A DNA stretch of 38,594 bases from MVRV01 sp964646755 (GTDB taxonomy: Bacteria; Desulfobacterota; Syntrophia; Syntrophales; Smithellaceae). The stretch lies in the NCBI GenBank assembly GCA_964646755.1, contig CAZYIE010000035.1, positions 1-38,594 of the forward strand, in the 5' to 3' direction. The notes under the pieces were generated by a model. That model did no database searches, was not told the DNA's origin, and saw nothing but the letters and a program-made list of their open reading frames with translations. A program made the position numbers and the translations under genes. The first letter of the stretch is position 1. Every line of letters starts with the position of its first letter. This document shows, piece after piece, positions 1-7,672 of this stretch.

Positions 1-2
1 TG

Positions 3-623
3 CTGGAAGTAGTTCAGGGCGTTCAGATCGATTCTGAGACGACCATCAAGGATTTCGTAACTGAAAGCGATGTTATCAAAACAGCCATCAGCGGTATGGT
101 AAAAGGAGCGCAAATCGTCAAAAAAGAATATCTGTCCGATGCGACAGTAGAAGTGACTCTGCGCATGCCTCTCTCCGGAGTGGTCAAGGCATTACTTCCA
201 CAAGTAATTGCCGACGATAAAAAAGAAGATATGAAAGATCACAAACCGGCTCCTTTCTCCAAAAAGCCAGCTCCGGTTGATGAAGTATATACAGGTCTGG
301 TCATTGATGGCCGCGGCCTTGGTGCCCGTCCGGCCATGTCGCCGAAGGTTTTTGACGAAAAGGGCGCCGAAGTTTATGGAACCTTGATTGTGAAAAAGGA
401 ATATGCAGTTTCGCAAGGCATCTGCGGCTACGCCCGCGATCTAACGGCTGCTCAGAGCAACGAACGCGTGACAGCTAAACCGATTACCGTCAAAGCAATC
501 CGCGCGCAAGGAGCAGGCATGTCCGAACTTATCATTAGCCAAAGTGACGCAGATAAGATTCGGTCGGCAAAGGAAAACCTGAGTTATTTACAGAAATGCC
601 GTGTAATCATCGTTATGGATTGA
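3..623 (+). CDS. LPP20-like envelope (lipo)protein, 3' part only
   Basis: The frame is open from base 3 to the stop at 621-623, so the N-terminus, including any signal peptide, lies outside the window. The ATG at 96 is internal, because clear family-like sequence precedes it (a stretch reading LEVVQGVQIDSETTIKDF). The segment with VKGAQIVKKEYL and VEVTLRMPLSG resembles the LPP20/FlgT-N type domain found in secreted lipoproteins of Gram-negative bacteria. The C-terminal half has a second alpha/beta segment (TGLVIDGRGLGARPAMSPKV), also common in these proteins. No catalytic function is known for the family; an outer-membrane or surface role is likely. A strong terminator follows directly, so this is the last gene of its transcript. 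The family call rests on motif memory. Confidence 0.6.
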   Translation: MEVVQGVQIDSETTIKDFVTESDVIKTAISGMVKGAQIVKKEYLSDATVEVTLRMPLSGVVKALLPQVIADDKKEDMKDHKPAPFSKKPAPVDEVYTGLVIDGRGLGARPAMSPKVFDEKGAEVYGTLIVKKEYAVSQGICGYARDLTAAQSNERVTAKPITVKAIRAQGAGMSELIISQSDADKIRSAKENLSYLQKCRVIIVMD

Positions 624-680
624 CGCCCGGAGGGATCAACCGACATACGCCGGTTTTACCCTAATGGCGAATTGAAAATC

Positions 681-725
681 AAAAAAAGGTCGCTTCATTT
701 TTTCCCGATGAAGCGACCTTTTTTT
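681..725 (+). terminator. Rho-independent terminator after the LPP20-like gene
   Basis: The 18-nt arms 681-698 and 708-725 are perfectly complementary (core AAGGTCGCTTCAT / ATGAAGCGACCTT), with a 9-nt loop. A run of T follows on the plus strand and a run of A precedes it, so it could work in both directions. It sits 58 bp after the stop codon at 623. Confidence 0.9.
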
Positions 726-1010
726 ATGATGCGGAAAAAATTTGAGGCAGCCTGTCCTGCATTATCAGTCTAAATACGGCTATGCATGTTGTGCAATTTC
801 TAAAATCGCCAGCAAATTTTCCTGTTTAGTCTTTCTTAAAAGCAAAATTGACGGATCATAAAAAATATGCAAGATTACAAATCAAGGGTGTAAACCCCAA
901 CGAAAGCTGCGGGGTATTATACCCTCCGCTTCGCCCAGCATGCGAAGGGTTTATTTACTTTCGAAATTGGAGTTTAAACAATAATATCAATAGCAAGGAG
1001 GAAACAAAAG
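726..1010 (+). promoter_or_regulatory. Intergenic leader upstream of the lsrF-like gene, with nested inverted repeats
   Basis: No gene is seen in these 285 bases. The first 150 are AT-rich and probably hold the promoter. From 880 to 950 there are two symmetric elements: GGGTAT-T-ATACCC at 912-924, and a small hairpin CTTCGC (929-934) / GCGAAG (942-947) flanked by ACCC and GGGT. They could be a structured leader or a dispersed repeat. A strong ribosome-binding site (AAGGAGGA) lies at about 996-1003, just before the ATG at 1011. Confidence 0.4.
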
Positions 1011-1895
1011 ATGCCTGATGCAGATGGGATTAAGGAAGCAAAGATGTTCTGTTGCGATATGCCTCAACAGACACAGGGGTTTTTTCTCAAAGGTTCTAAT
1101 TCTCTCGATTGGGGGATGAAAAACAGGCTGGCGCGGATATTTAATCCCGTCTCCGGCCGGACGGTCATGCTGGCCATTGATCACGGCTATTTTCAGGGAC
1201 CTACTACCGGCTTGGAACGGGTCGATATTCACATCCTCCCTTTAGTGCCTTATGCTGACACACTGATGTTGACAAGAGGCATTCTGCGCAGTGTTGTACC
1301 ACCGTCCACATCTCAATCCATTGTGCTGCGTGTTTCAGGCGGCGCCAGCATTCTCAAAGAGCTCTCCAATGAGGATATTGCCGTGAATATTGAAGAATCA
1401 ATTCGATTAAATGTCTGTGCCATGGCTGTCCAGGTTTTTATCGGCGGTGAGCACGAAAAAGAGTCCATTATCAATATGACTAGAATGGTCGATATCGGGA
1501 CGCGTTACGGCATTCCTACCCTCGCGGTGACAGCAGTAGGCAAAGACATGGCCCGCGATGCGCAATACTTCCGGCTGGCATGCCGGATTTGCGCCGAGCT
1601 TGGCGCCCACTATATCAAAACCTACTATGTCGATGACGATTTCGAAACCGTCACTGCATCCTGCCCTGTGCCTATAGTGATGGCCGGCGGCAAGAAAATA
1701 CCGGAACTGGATGCTCTGACTATGGCTTATAACGCGATTTCGCGAGGCGCCGCCGGTGTCGATATGGGGCGCAATATTTTTCAATCGGAAGCACCGATTG
1801 CCATGATTAAAGCCGTGCGGGCCGTTGTCCATGACAACGAGACTCCGCAAAAGGCATTTGATTTGTATAACACATTAAAGGCTGAAGGTAAGTAG
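1011..1895 (+). CDS. lsrF: LsrF-like 3-hydroxy-5-phosphonooxypentane-2,4-dione thiolase (DeoC/FbaB aldolase family)
   Basis: At 294 aa it is colinear with E. coli LsrF (291 aa). Shared blocks include LDWGMKNRLARIFNP, VMLAIDHGYFQGPTTGLER, TRGILRSVVPP and GVDMGRNIFQS. The Schiff-base lysine falls at K203 in YIKTYYV, the same position as in E. coli as I recall it. LsrF transfers an acetyl group from the AI-2 breakdown product P-HPD to CoA. No other lsr gene is in the window; the next genes are a zinc alcohol dehydrogenase and an acyl-CoA dehydrogenase, so the substrate here may be another phosphorylated or keto sugar. The start is set by AAGGAGGA upstream of ATG 1011. The family is certain; the substrate is not. 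Confidence 0.85.
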   Translation: MPDADGIKEAKMFCCDMPQQTQGFFLKGSNSLDWGMKNRLARIFNPVSGRTVMLAIDHGYFQGPTTGLERVDIHILPLVPYADTLMLTRGILRSVVPPSTSQSIVLRVSGGASILKELSNEDIAVNIEESIRLNVCAMAVQVFIGGEHEKESIINMTRMVDIGTRYGIPTLAVTAVGKDMARDAQYFRLACRICAELGAHYIKTYYVDDDFETVTASCPVPIVMAGGKKIPELDALTMAYNAISRGAAGVDMGRNIFQSEAPIAMIKAVRAVVHDNETPQKAFDLYNTLKAEGK

Positions 1896-1944
1896 GCTCG
1901 AAGACCGGCGCATGCCGGTGAGAACTGACTGATAAAAAAGAAGT

Positions 1945-2003
1945 CAGAAGACAGAATTCAGAAGACGTGCGGTTAAATTCTGGATACTGAATTCTGTCTT
2001 CTG
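1945..2003. repeat. 17-bp perfect inverted repeat between lsrF-like and alcohol dehydrogenase genes
   Basis: The left arm 1945-1961 (CAGAAGACAGAATTCAG) is the exact reverse complement of the right arm 1987-2003, with a 25-nt loop. No T-tract follows, so it is not a classical terminator. It may be an mRNA-stabilising hairpin or a dispersed low-complexity repeat. Its right end lies 17 bp before the ATG at 2021. Confidence 0.75.
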
Positions 2004-2020
2004 GATTCAAGTGAGAAAAA

Positions 2021-3043
2021 ATGAAAGTTGCCTACTGGTACAACAACAATGACATCCGGATAGAAGAAATAGCAACTCCGGTACCCGGCCCACACGAGAT
2101 GCTGATCAAGGTTATTTCCTGCGGGATCTGCGGCAGCGATATCGTCGAATGGTACCGGCTCCCGCGAGCTCCACTGGTGCAAGGGCATGAAATCGGCGCC
2201 CAAGTTGTAACGGTTGGTATTTCTGTAGAGAAATATAAACCAGGTGACCGGGTATTTATCGCCCCCAAAGTGCCCTGCCGGAAATGTTTTTATTGCCAAA
2301 ACGGTCACTATCCCCAATGTTCAGAGATTAAGGAGCGGCTTCCCGGCGGTTTTGCCGAGTATATCCTGGTTCCGGAAATGCTCGTGAAAAATGGCACATA
2401 CCTGTTGCCGGAGCAGATTACTTGCGATCAAAGCACCTTCATTGAACCCCTTGCCTGTGTTGTCCGGGCACAGAGACTGGCGTGTGTAAATAAGAAAGAT
2501 TCCGTGCTGGTGATCGGCTGCGGCATGTCGGGACTGCTGCACGTAAATCTCGCCCNNNNNNNNNNGGCGAAAGGATGCGGAATAATTGCCGCCGACATTA
2601 ACAAAATAAAACTGGAATTCGCCGCACAGATGGGTGCCGATATTGTTATCGACGCCGCCGGCAATATACCGGAACGATTGATTGCCGAGAACGGCAAAAA
2701 AGCCGACGTAGTTTTTTTATGCGCCTCGGCTGATTCCGCTCTGGAACAGGCCTGGAGCAGCGTGGACAAGGGCGGCAAGATTGTACTGTTTACCGTTCCC
2801 GAACCGGACAAAAAGGTCGTAGTTCCCATCAACGATTTCTGGATGAAAGAAATTACTATTCTTACTTCCTACTACTGCGGGCCTCCTGACATTATTGAAG
2901 CGATGCAATTGATAGAATCCGGCAGGATCGTCGTAGATGATCTGATCACACATCGGCTGCCACTGGCCGATATTGCCAAAGGCTTTCAATTGGTGACAGA
3001 CGGCCGGGAATCGATCAAGGTAATCATTAAACCGAATGAATAA
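2021..3043 (+). CDS. Zinc-dependent medium-chain alcohol/polyol dehydrogenase (interrupted by a scaffold gap)
   Basis: This is an MDR-family dehydrogenase of about 340 aa. It oxidises a secondary alcohol or sugar alcohol with NAD(P). Catalytic zinc ligands are C34 (CGICGSD) and H56-E57 (GHE); structural zinc cysteines are C86, C89, C92 and C100. The nucleotide-binding glycine motif reads GCGMSG. Ten N at 2556-2565 fall just after that motif, in the Rossmann fold. Compared with homologues the true missing piece is probably only one or two residues, so the N run is a placeholder. The gene lies 125 bp after the lsrF-like gene and 54 bp before the acyl-CoA dehydrogenase, so the three may form one operon. 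It resembles sorbitol and threonine dehydrogenases; the substrate is unknown. Confidence 0.85.
   Translation: MKVAYWYNNNDIRIEEIATPVPGPHEMLIKVISCGICGSDIVEWYRLPRAPLVQGHEIGAQVVTVGISVEKYKPGDRVFIAPKVPCRKCFYCQNGHYPQCSEIKERLPGGFAEYILVPEMLVKNGTYLLPEQITCDQSTFIEPLACVVRAQRLACVNKKDSVLVIGCGMSGLLHVNLAXXXXAKGCGIIAADINKIKLEFAAQMGADIVIDAAGNIPERLIAENGKKADVVFLCASADSALEQAWSSVDKGGKIVLFTVPEPDKKVVVPINDFWMKEITILTSYYCGPPDIIEAMQLIESGRIVVDDLITHRLPLADIAKGFQLVTDGRESIKVIIKPNE
2556..2565. other. Assembly gap (10 N) inside the alcohol dehydrogenase gene
   Basis: Ten ambiguous bases join two contigs. The reading frame is the same on both sides by nominal length, but the gap length is a fixed placeholder. Confidence 0.95.
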
Positions 3044-3097
3044 TTTATAAACCAGATGTCCATTATTTTTGATTCTTGAGGGTTGAGGAGCACAAAA

Positions 3098-4348
3098 ATG
3101 TTTGACTATCTATTGAACAAGGAACAGCTAAAAATCCGGGATGAAGCCCGGGATCTCGTCAAGTCGGTGCCACGTCAGATGATTCTTGATATGGACGCGG
3201 ACATCATCAAGTTTCCCAAAGAATTCTTGCAAGAAGCTGGGCGGCGCAATCTGTTGGGGTGCCGCTATCCGCAGCAGTGGGGCGGGCGGGGCATGGACTG
3301 GGTCACGACGACCATGCTCATGGAGGAAATCGGAACCCTCGGCTATGAATTCGCCTGCGTGTTCGGCGTGGGTGCGGAACTTGTCTGCGACGCCATTATT
3401 ATCCACGGTACCGAGGAGCAAAAGGAGAAGTACGTCAAACCTCTTCTCCGGGGCGATCTCTTCGCCGCCGAATGCCTGACGGAGCCCCGCGGCGGTTCCG
3501 ACTTCTTCGGAGCAACAACAAAGGCCGAAGACATGGGAAATTACTTCCTCCTCAATGGACAGAAACGTTTTATCGTTGGCGGCGAGGGAGCGGATTTCTT
3601 TCTTCTTTATGCCAAGACAGACTTCGATCCCCAAACCAAACCCCAGAAAGCCCTGACAGCATTCATCGTGGATCGCGGACCGGGCGTCGAAACGAAATAT
3701 CTCTATGGCCTCATGGGATGCCGCGGCGGCGGCACGGCCCGCCTTGTGTTCAAGGACGCCAAAGTGCCCAAGGCCAATATTCTCGGCAAACTTCACGGTG
3801 CCTACGACGTTTTCAACACCATGATGATCCCGGAGAGACTCGGCACGGCGGCCATGACCATCGGCGCCGCGCGACCGGCCCTCGAGGTGGCAACGAACTA
3901 TACTGCCCGAAGGAAGGCCTTCGGCCAGATCATCGCCCAGTTCGAAGGGGTCAGCTTTCAAATAGCGGAGGCGGTGATGCTCCTCGATGCGGCCCGCGCC
4001 ATGGCCTATGTGACGGCATCAGCCGTGGACCGCGGCGTGGACGTAAACCGCGTTCGGCGCATGGTTTCGGAATCGAAAAAATTCATCACCGAGTCCTGCC
4101 AGAAGGTTGTTCACAACGCCATGCAGGTTTGCGGCGGAATCGGCTATACAAACATTCTGCCCATTGAGCGCATTCACCGCGACGTCCGTCTCGCCTCCAT
4201 CTGGACGGGAACAAGCGAGGTCATGTCCATGATCACCGCCCACGAGTGGTACCGGGAATACTTCCTGGCCAAGGCGGCGGGCCTGACCCGCGACTGTGAA
4301 CAAGACGCGGCCGAAGCCCAAGCAGCAGACGAAATCATCTACGAATAA
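3098..4348 (+). CDS. Acyl-CoA dehydrogenase
   Basis: A 416-aa FAD flavoprotein that desaturates an acyl-CoA and passes electrons to ETF. The start is ATG 3098, because the purine-rich TGAGGAG at 3084-3090 fits as its ribosome site and overlaps the alternative TTG at 3083. Family landmarks are LTEPRGGSD (FAD/substrate site), the RRKAFGQ segment, the CGGIGY loop and IWTGTSEV near the end. The usual catalytic glutamate in the last motif (YEGTS in medium-chain enzymes) is replaced by T370. E246 in IPERLGTA occupies the place of the isovaleryl-CoA-dehydrogenase-type base, so the enzyme is probably active with a relocated base. Third-position GC looks higher than in the preceding two genes. Substrate class is uncertain. 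Confidence 0.9.
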   Translation: MFDYLLNKEQLKIRDEARDLVKSVPRQMILDMDADIIKFPKEFLQEAGRRNLLGCRYPQQWGGRGMDWVTTTMLMEEIGTLGYEFACVFGVGAELVCDAIIIHGTEEQKEKYVKPLLRGDLFAAECLTEPRGGSDFFGATTKAEDMGNYFLLNGQKRFIVGGEGADFFLLYAKTDFDPQTKPQKALTAFIVDRGPGVETKYLYGLMGCRGGGTARLVFKDAKVPKANILGKLHGAYDVFNTMMIPERLGTAAMTIGAARPALEVATNYTARRKAFGQIIAQFEGVSFQIAEAVMLLDAARAMAYVTASAVDRGVDVNRVRRMVSESKKFITESCQKVVHNAMQVCGGIGYTNILPIERIHRDVRLASIWTGTSEVMSMITAHEWYREYFLAKAAGLTRDCEQDAAEAQAADEIIYE

Positions 4349-4354
4349 TGAAAA

Positions 4355-4403
4355 AAGGGGGGAATCAGGACGACACCAGATGAGTCGTACCTTGATTCCC
4401 CCT
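4355..4403. terminator. Hairpin between convergent acyl-CoA dehydrogenase and hemerythrin genes
   Basis: AAGGGGGGAATCA (from about 4355) pairs with TGATTCCCCCTT (ending at about 4403), extended inside by ACGAC / GTCGT. It lies between two gene ends facing each other, so it probably stops transcription both ways. There is no strong T-tract. Confidence 0.6.
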
Positions 4404-4423
4404 TCACGTCATCCCTTTTGCTG

Positions 4424-4966
4424 TTAAAAACTGAGTCGGTCGTATTCCTCAAAAACTTTGTTGTATTTTTCATGAATCATTTTGCGGTCGAACTCCCAGA
4501 ACTCCGCCAGCATTGTCTCCTGTTCTTCTTTATTGAAATACTCCTGGCAGGGATAAAAGAACTGCTTATCTTCTTTTGCTATATGCTTGGGATAAAAATC
4601 GGTCAACTGCCGCGCCAAATCGATTATTTCAGTCAATTTACTTTCATCTCCCTGCAAATACCTGTTTCTGGCGGCAACAAGCGCCGCCGTTGTCTTTCTA
4701 CCCCAGACATGCTCAGCTAATAATTCCTGCATGATTTTTTTAAGTTCGGGCGTAAGTTCTTTTTTCGCCAAATCCCGAAAAAGAATTTCTTCTTCTTTCC
4801 CGTGATGGGTGCGGTCAGCGTATGTTTTTACAAAATCTACGGCCACATCAATTACCAGAGGATTAACCTTTTTGTTTTTTTCAATTTTATCAACATGTTT
4901 TGTTAAAGACGCAAGCATCTTTTCAATTAAGCGATGTTCCCACATCAAAGGTCCGACTGGCTTCAT
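4424..4966 (-). CDS. Hemerythrin-like (HHE cation-binding) domain protein
   Basis: A 180-aa all-helical protein with the spaced His/Glu ligands of a hemerythrin four-helix bundle: H11 in WEHRLIEKM, THHGKEEEILF near residue 75, EHVWGRKT near 105, HIAKEDKQFFYP near 150, and a final His in KMIHEKY. Such proteins bind a di-iron centre and sense or carry oxygen or NO; in anaerobes they are usually linked to oxygen or nitrosative stress. A clear ribosome site (AAGGAGG) precedes the ATG at 4966. It stands alone, convergent with the acyl-CoA dehydrogenase and divergent from the permease at 5216. No signal peptide or membrane segment is seen, so it is cytoplasmic. Confidence 0.9.
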   Translation of the reverse strand: MKPVGPLMWEHRLIEKMLASLTKHVDKIEKNKKVNPLVIDVAVDFVKTYADRTHHGKEEEILFRDLAKKELTPELKKIMQELLAEHVWGRKTTAALVAARNRYLQGDESKLTEIIDLARQLTDFYPKHIAKEDKQFFYPCQEYFNKEEQETMLAEFWEFDRKMIHEKYNKVFEEYDRLSF

Positions 4967-5215
4967 ACAACCTCCTTATTCCCTATCATTACAAATATAC
5001 GTTATATTAACATGAATAGGGGTAATATCAAAATATTTTACCTGCCCGGATGATCCATGCCGTGTTATTCATAAATTAACTATTGCAGCATAGTTGCATT
5101 TTTGATAACTAATTCTCATACCGCCCAAAACAAAAGATAAAGATACTTTGCTGATACTGAAAAAAACCAGTGCTTTCCAAAACACCGCAACGAATTGCTA
5201 AAGAGGTAAAATACG

Positions 5216-6154
5216 GTGGCTCTAATCAAATATTATTTTAGCCGGCCCTTCTTTCTTTTTTTACTGGCAGCGCTGACTGGTATAATCTTACCTCAAGGCG
5301 CATACATTGGCACAGCGCTGATTTTGCCGGCATTGACTATCATTCTGACAATTACTTTATTGCGCATGCCGCGCGGTTTTTTCCGTAACCCCGGTCCGCT
5401 GGTTTTTCCGGCGATCTGGGGCAATATTATGAATTACTTTATTTTGGCAAACTTTATCATCTGGTTGAGCATCTTCCTGATCCGCGATGAAAACCTATGG
5501 GTCGGAATGGTTTTAATTGCCGCAGTTCCTCCGGCTGTATCCATAATTCCTCTGGCTAAATTATTACGAGCACAACAAAAAACTTCATTTGCCGGCCTGG
5601 CGGGAGCCTATCTGGGAGCGATTTTAATAGCGCCGTTAATCGGCATAGGATTTCTCAAGTATATCCCTTTGAATTATTCCGGCATCATTCTCCTTGTTTT
5701 AGAATTAATCGTACTGCCTCTCGCCCTCTCGAGAATCGCCGTAGAAAAAGAATGGGATAAATTTTTTGAGCCGTACAAGGAAATAATTAATGACTGGTGC
5801 TTATTCATCGTCTTTTATGCCTTAGTGGCGAACAGCCGTTATCTAATCTTCCACCGTCCCCTCGATTTGGTTTTCATAGCGGCAATATCCTTTGCCAGCA
5901 ATTTTTTACTTGGTTATGTCATTGAGAAAATCTGTGGTTTTTATCGAGTCCCTCCAGAAAAAATCATATCTCTGCTTCTTCTGGGTACCTTGAAGAACTA
6001 CGTATTGGCCGGGGGAATAGCTCTGGCTGTTTTTAACAAACAAGCCGCCCCTCCGGCAATAGTGTTTATTTTTATTATGTTCATTTATGAGATCTGGCTG
6101 AAGTACAGAATGAAAACTATCAACATTGATAACCCCAGTGAAGTGACTGGATAA
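5216..6154 (+). CDS. Bile acid:sodium symporter (BASS)-like membrane transporter
   Basis: A 312-aa integral membrane protein with about nine or ten hydrophobic segments. The stretches VLIAAVPPAVSIIPLA (about residues 100-115) and LGTLKNYVLAGGIALAVF (about 258-275) match the two conserved crossover regions of BASS/ArsB-type sodium-coupled carriers. It would move an organic anion across the inner membrane; the substrate cannot be told. The start is GTG 5216, with AAAGAGGTAA about 8-10 bases upstream. The 249-bp region to the divergent hemerythrin gene probably holds both promoters. Base composition is AT-rich like its neighbours. Confidence 0.7.
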   Translation: MALIKYYFSRPFFLFLLAALTGIILPQGAYIGTALILPALTIILTITLLRMPRGFFRNPGPLVFPAIWGNIMNYFILANFIIWLSIFLIRDENLWVGMVLIAAVPPAVSIIPLAKLLRAQQKTSFAGLAGAYLGAILIAPLIGIGFLKYIPLNYSGIILLVLELIVLPLALSRIAVEKEWDKFFEPYKEIINDWCLFIVFYALVANSRYLIFHRPLDLVFIAAISFASNFLLGYVIEKICGFYRVPPEKIISLLLLGTLKNYVLAGGIALAVFNKQAAPPAIVFIFIMFIYEIWLKYRMKTINIDNPSEVTG

Positions 6155-6229
6155 AACCCTAAATAATTGAGGGGACAGATCTGGCAAAACCTTCTCTTAA
6201 GGAAATTATTAAGATCACTACATTAGGGA

Positions 6230-6292
6230 CCGTTACGAAATAAGCATTTTGTTGCGGCCCCTTATGCCGGTTACGATATTACTAATATTACA
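6230..6292 (+). repeat. Short copy of a palindromic interspersed repeat
   Basis: It begins CCGTTACGAAATAA (6230-6243) and continues with GCGGCCCCTTATGCCGGT (6254-6271), followed by a diverged AT-rich tail ending ATTACAG. The same blocks recur in the same order at 6791-6922, where about 70 extra bases lie between them. This copy looks like an internally deleted version. Confidence 0.7.
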
Positions 6293-6343
6293 GTTGTTAT
6301 CGAAGAACGGCCTGGGCTAAACAGATCAATTTGATTAAACTGG

Positions 6344-6372
6344 AAAGGGGCTTTTTTCCAAAAGCCCCTTTT
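6344..6372. terminator. Hairpin terminator downstream of the ihfB-like gene
   Basis: AAAGGGGCTTTT (6344-6355) pairs with AAAAGCCCCTTTT (6360-6372) across a 4-nt loop. It lies 21 bp beyond the stop of the minus-strand DNA-binding protein gene. A T-run also follows on the plus strand, so it may be bidirectional. Confidence 0.75.
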
Positions 6373-6393
6373 TGTATTGCGGGTAATCCGACG

Positions 6394-6675
6394 TTAACTA
6401 TTTTTATCTACTCTGTCTTTTAATTCTTTGCCCACTTTGAAAAAAGGCAGCTTCTTGGGATCTACTTTAATTTTAGTGCCTGTTTTGGGGTTTCTTCCGG
6501 TGTAGGCATCATAATTCTTTACTACAAAGCTGCCAAATCCTCTTATTTCGATACGGCCACCTTTTTTTAATTCATCGGTAAAACCTTTAAAAACAAGATT
6601 AACTACATCAATGGCCTTTTTTTCCGTTAAGTTCAGCTTTTGGCTTAAAGCTTCAATGAGACCAGATTTGTTCAT
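6394..6675 (-). CDS. HU/IHF family DNA-binding protein, IHF-beta-like
   Basis: A 93-aa histone-like protein. The pattern SGLIEALSQKLNLTEKKA, then GGRIEIRGFGSF and GRNPKTG, matches IHF-beta more than HU; RIEIRGFGSF and GRNPKTG are typical of IhfB. The proline in GRNPKTG is the residue that intercalates into DNA and produces the sharp bend. IHF often assists sigma-54 activators, of which one is encoded at the far end of this window, but no direct link is shown. AAGGAGG lies upstream of the ATG at 6675. It is monocistronic, with the hairpin at 6344-6372 beyond its end and repeat copies on both sides. Confidence 0.85.
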   Translation of the reverse strand: MNKSGLIEALSQKLNLTEKKAIDVVNLVFKGFTDELKKGGRIEIRGFGSFVVKNYDAYTGRNPKTGTKIKVDPKKLPFFKVGKELKDRVDKNS

Positions 6676-6790
6676 ACAACCTCCTTAAGACTATTTCCAC
6701 CTTTTAATCACCAGATTAATAAAACAGGTTTATTTTAGATGGGCGTAACTATTATTTATTTTCTAACGATTGTCAAGAAAATTTTAAAGT

Positions 6791-6922
6791 CCGTTACGAA
6801 ATAACCACTATTCTGGTCTTGTGACCTCGCGCCACCTTCTGATGGTTAGGTAGGCTATCAGGTTATGGCAAGACCATTTCGTTACGGCCCCTTATGCCGG
6901 TCAGGATGCTACAGTGTTACAG
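6791..6922 (+). repeat. Full-length copy of a palindromic, MITE-like repeat
   Basis: Nested inverted repeats: outer arms CCGTTACGAAAT (6791-6802) and ATTTCGTTACGG (6876-6887) with one mismatch, inner arms GGTCTTG (6815-6821) and CAAGACC (6869-6875). The block GGCCCCTTATGCCGGT follows (6886-6901), as in the short copy at 6230-6292. No open reading frame is inside. It resembles a small non-autonomous mobile element or REP/BIME-type repeat. Confidence 0.7.
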
Positions 6923-6940
6923 CTATTGCTTAAAAGCGGC

Positions 6941-7672
6941 TTACCTTTTCTCTATTACGGCATTATTTAGTAATTGACCAATCTCTTTTTTGGTCAAATA
7001 ACGCCAGGAACCTTCTTTTAGATTACTAAGCGAAACGGCGCCTATTGACTCACGCACCAACCTTGCAACCCGATGGCCGGCCGCTTCAAAGCCCCTGCGG
7101 ATTATTCTGTTTTTTCCTTCCCGAAGAATTAGCTTAAGCCAGCAGCTTTTATCATTGAATTTTTCTATTTGCATGCTTTCCGGTTTAAAGATTCCATCTT
7201 CCAGTTTGACCCCTTTGCTCAATTGCTTCATTTCATCTTTGCTCAGGCGCCCTTGAATTTTAACACGGTACACTTTGGGCAATTGGAAACGGGGATGCTG
7301 CATTTTCTGAGCAAAATCGCCATCATTCGTCAAAAGCAACAGCCCTTCGGAATCATAATCCAGCCTTCCTACGGGATAAACCCTTTCCGGAACATCACCG
7401 ATCAAATCGACCACAGTTGGCCGATGCTGCGGATCGGACATTGTAGTAACATACCCGGCGGGCTTGTGCAGAACGATATAAGTCATTGTTTTTTCAACGG
7501 ATATTGTTTTACCGTCAACCCGGATGATATCAATGGCCCCATCAGCCTTTACTCCCAGTTCGCGGACGACAACATCATTGACGCTAACGCGACCGGCAGT
7601 AATCAACTTCTCCGCATGGCGCCGCGAGTCAACACCGGCGGCCGCAATAATTTTTTGTAAACGTTCTTTCAT
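6941..7672 (-). CDS. rluB: 23S rRNA pseudouridine synthase RluB-type (RsuA family)
   Basis: A 243-aa enzyme that isomerises a uridine of 23S rRNA (U2605 in E. coli). The N-terminal S4 RNA-binding domain spans about residues 2-60 (ERLQKIIAAAGVDSRRHAEKLI). The catalytic motif GRLDYDSEGLLLLTNDG, with the nucleophilic Asp in RLDYDS, is at about 100-117, and KNRIIRRGFEAAGHRVARL is the usual C-terminal core. Its ATG overlaps the scpB stop by four bases, so the two genes are cotranscribed and probably translationally coupled. The order trpS-scpA-scpB-rluB is common in deltaproteobacteria and Firmicutes. RluB/RluE-type specificity is inferred from length and context. Confidence 0.9.
   Translation of the reverse strand: MKERLQKIIAAAGVDSRRHAEKLITAGRVSVNDVVVRELGVKADGAIDIIRVDGKTISVEKTMTYIVLHKPAGYVTTMSDPQHRPTVVDLIGDVPERVYPVGRLDYDSEGLLLLTNDGDFAQKMQHPRFQLPKVYRVKIQGRLSKDEMKQLSKGVKLEDGIFKPESMQIEKFNDKSCWLKLILREGKNRIIRRGFEAAGHRVARLVRESIGAVSLSNLKEGSWRYLTKKEIGQLLNNAVIEKR

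Noticed and set aside
3128..3961. Long minus-strand frame of 277 codons opposite the acyl-CoA dehydrogenase
   Set aside because: It is the antisense shadow of a GC-rich gene with full family motifs on the plus strand; no ribosome site and no recognisable domain.
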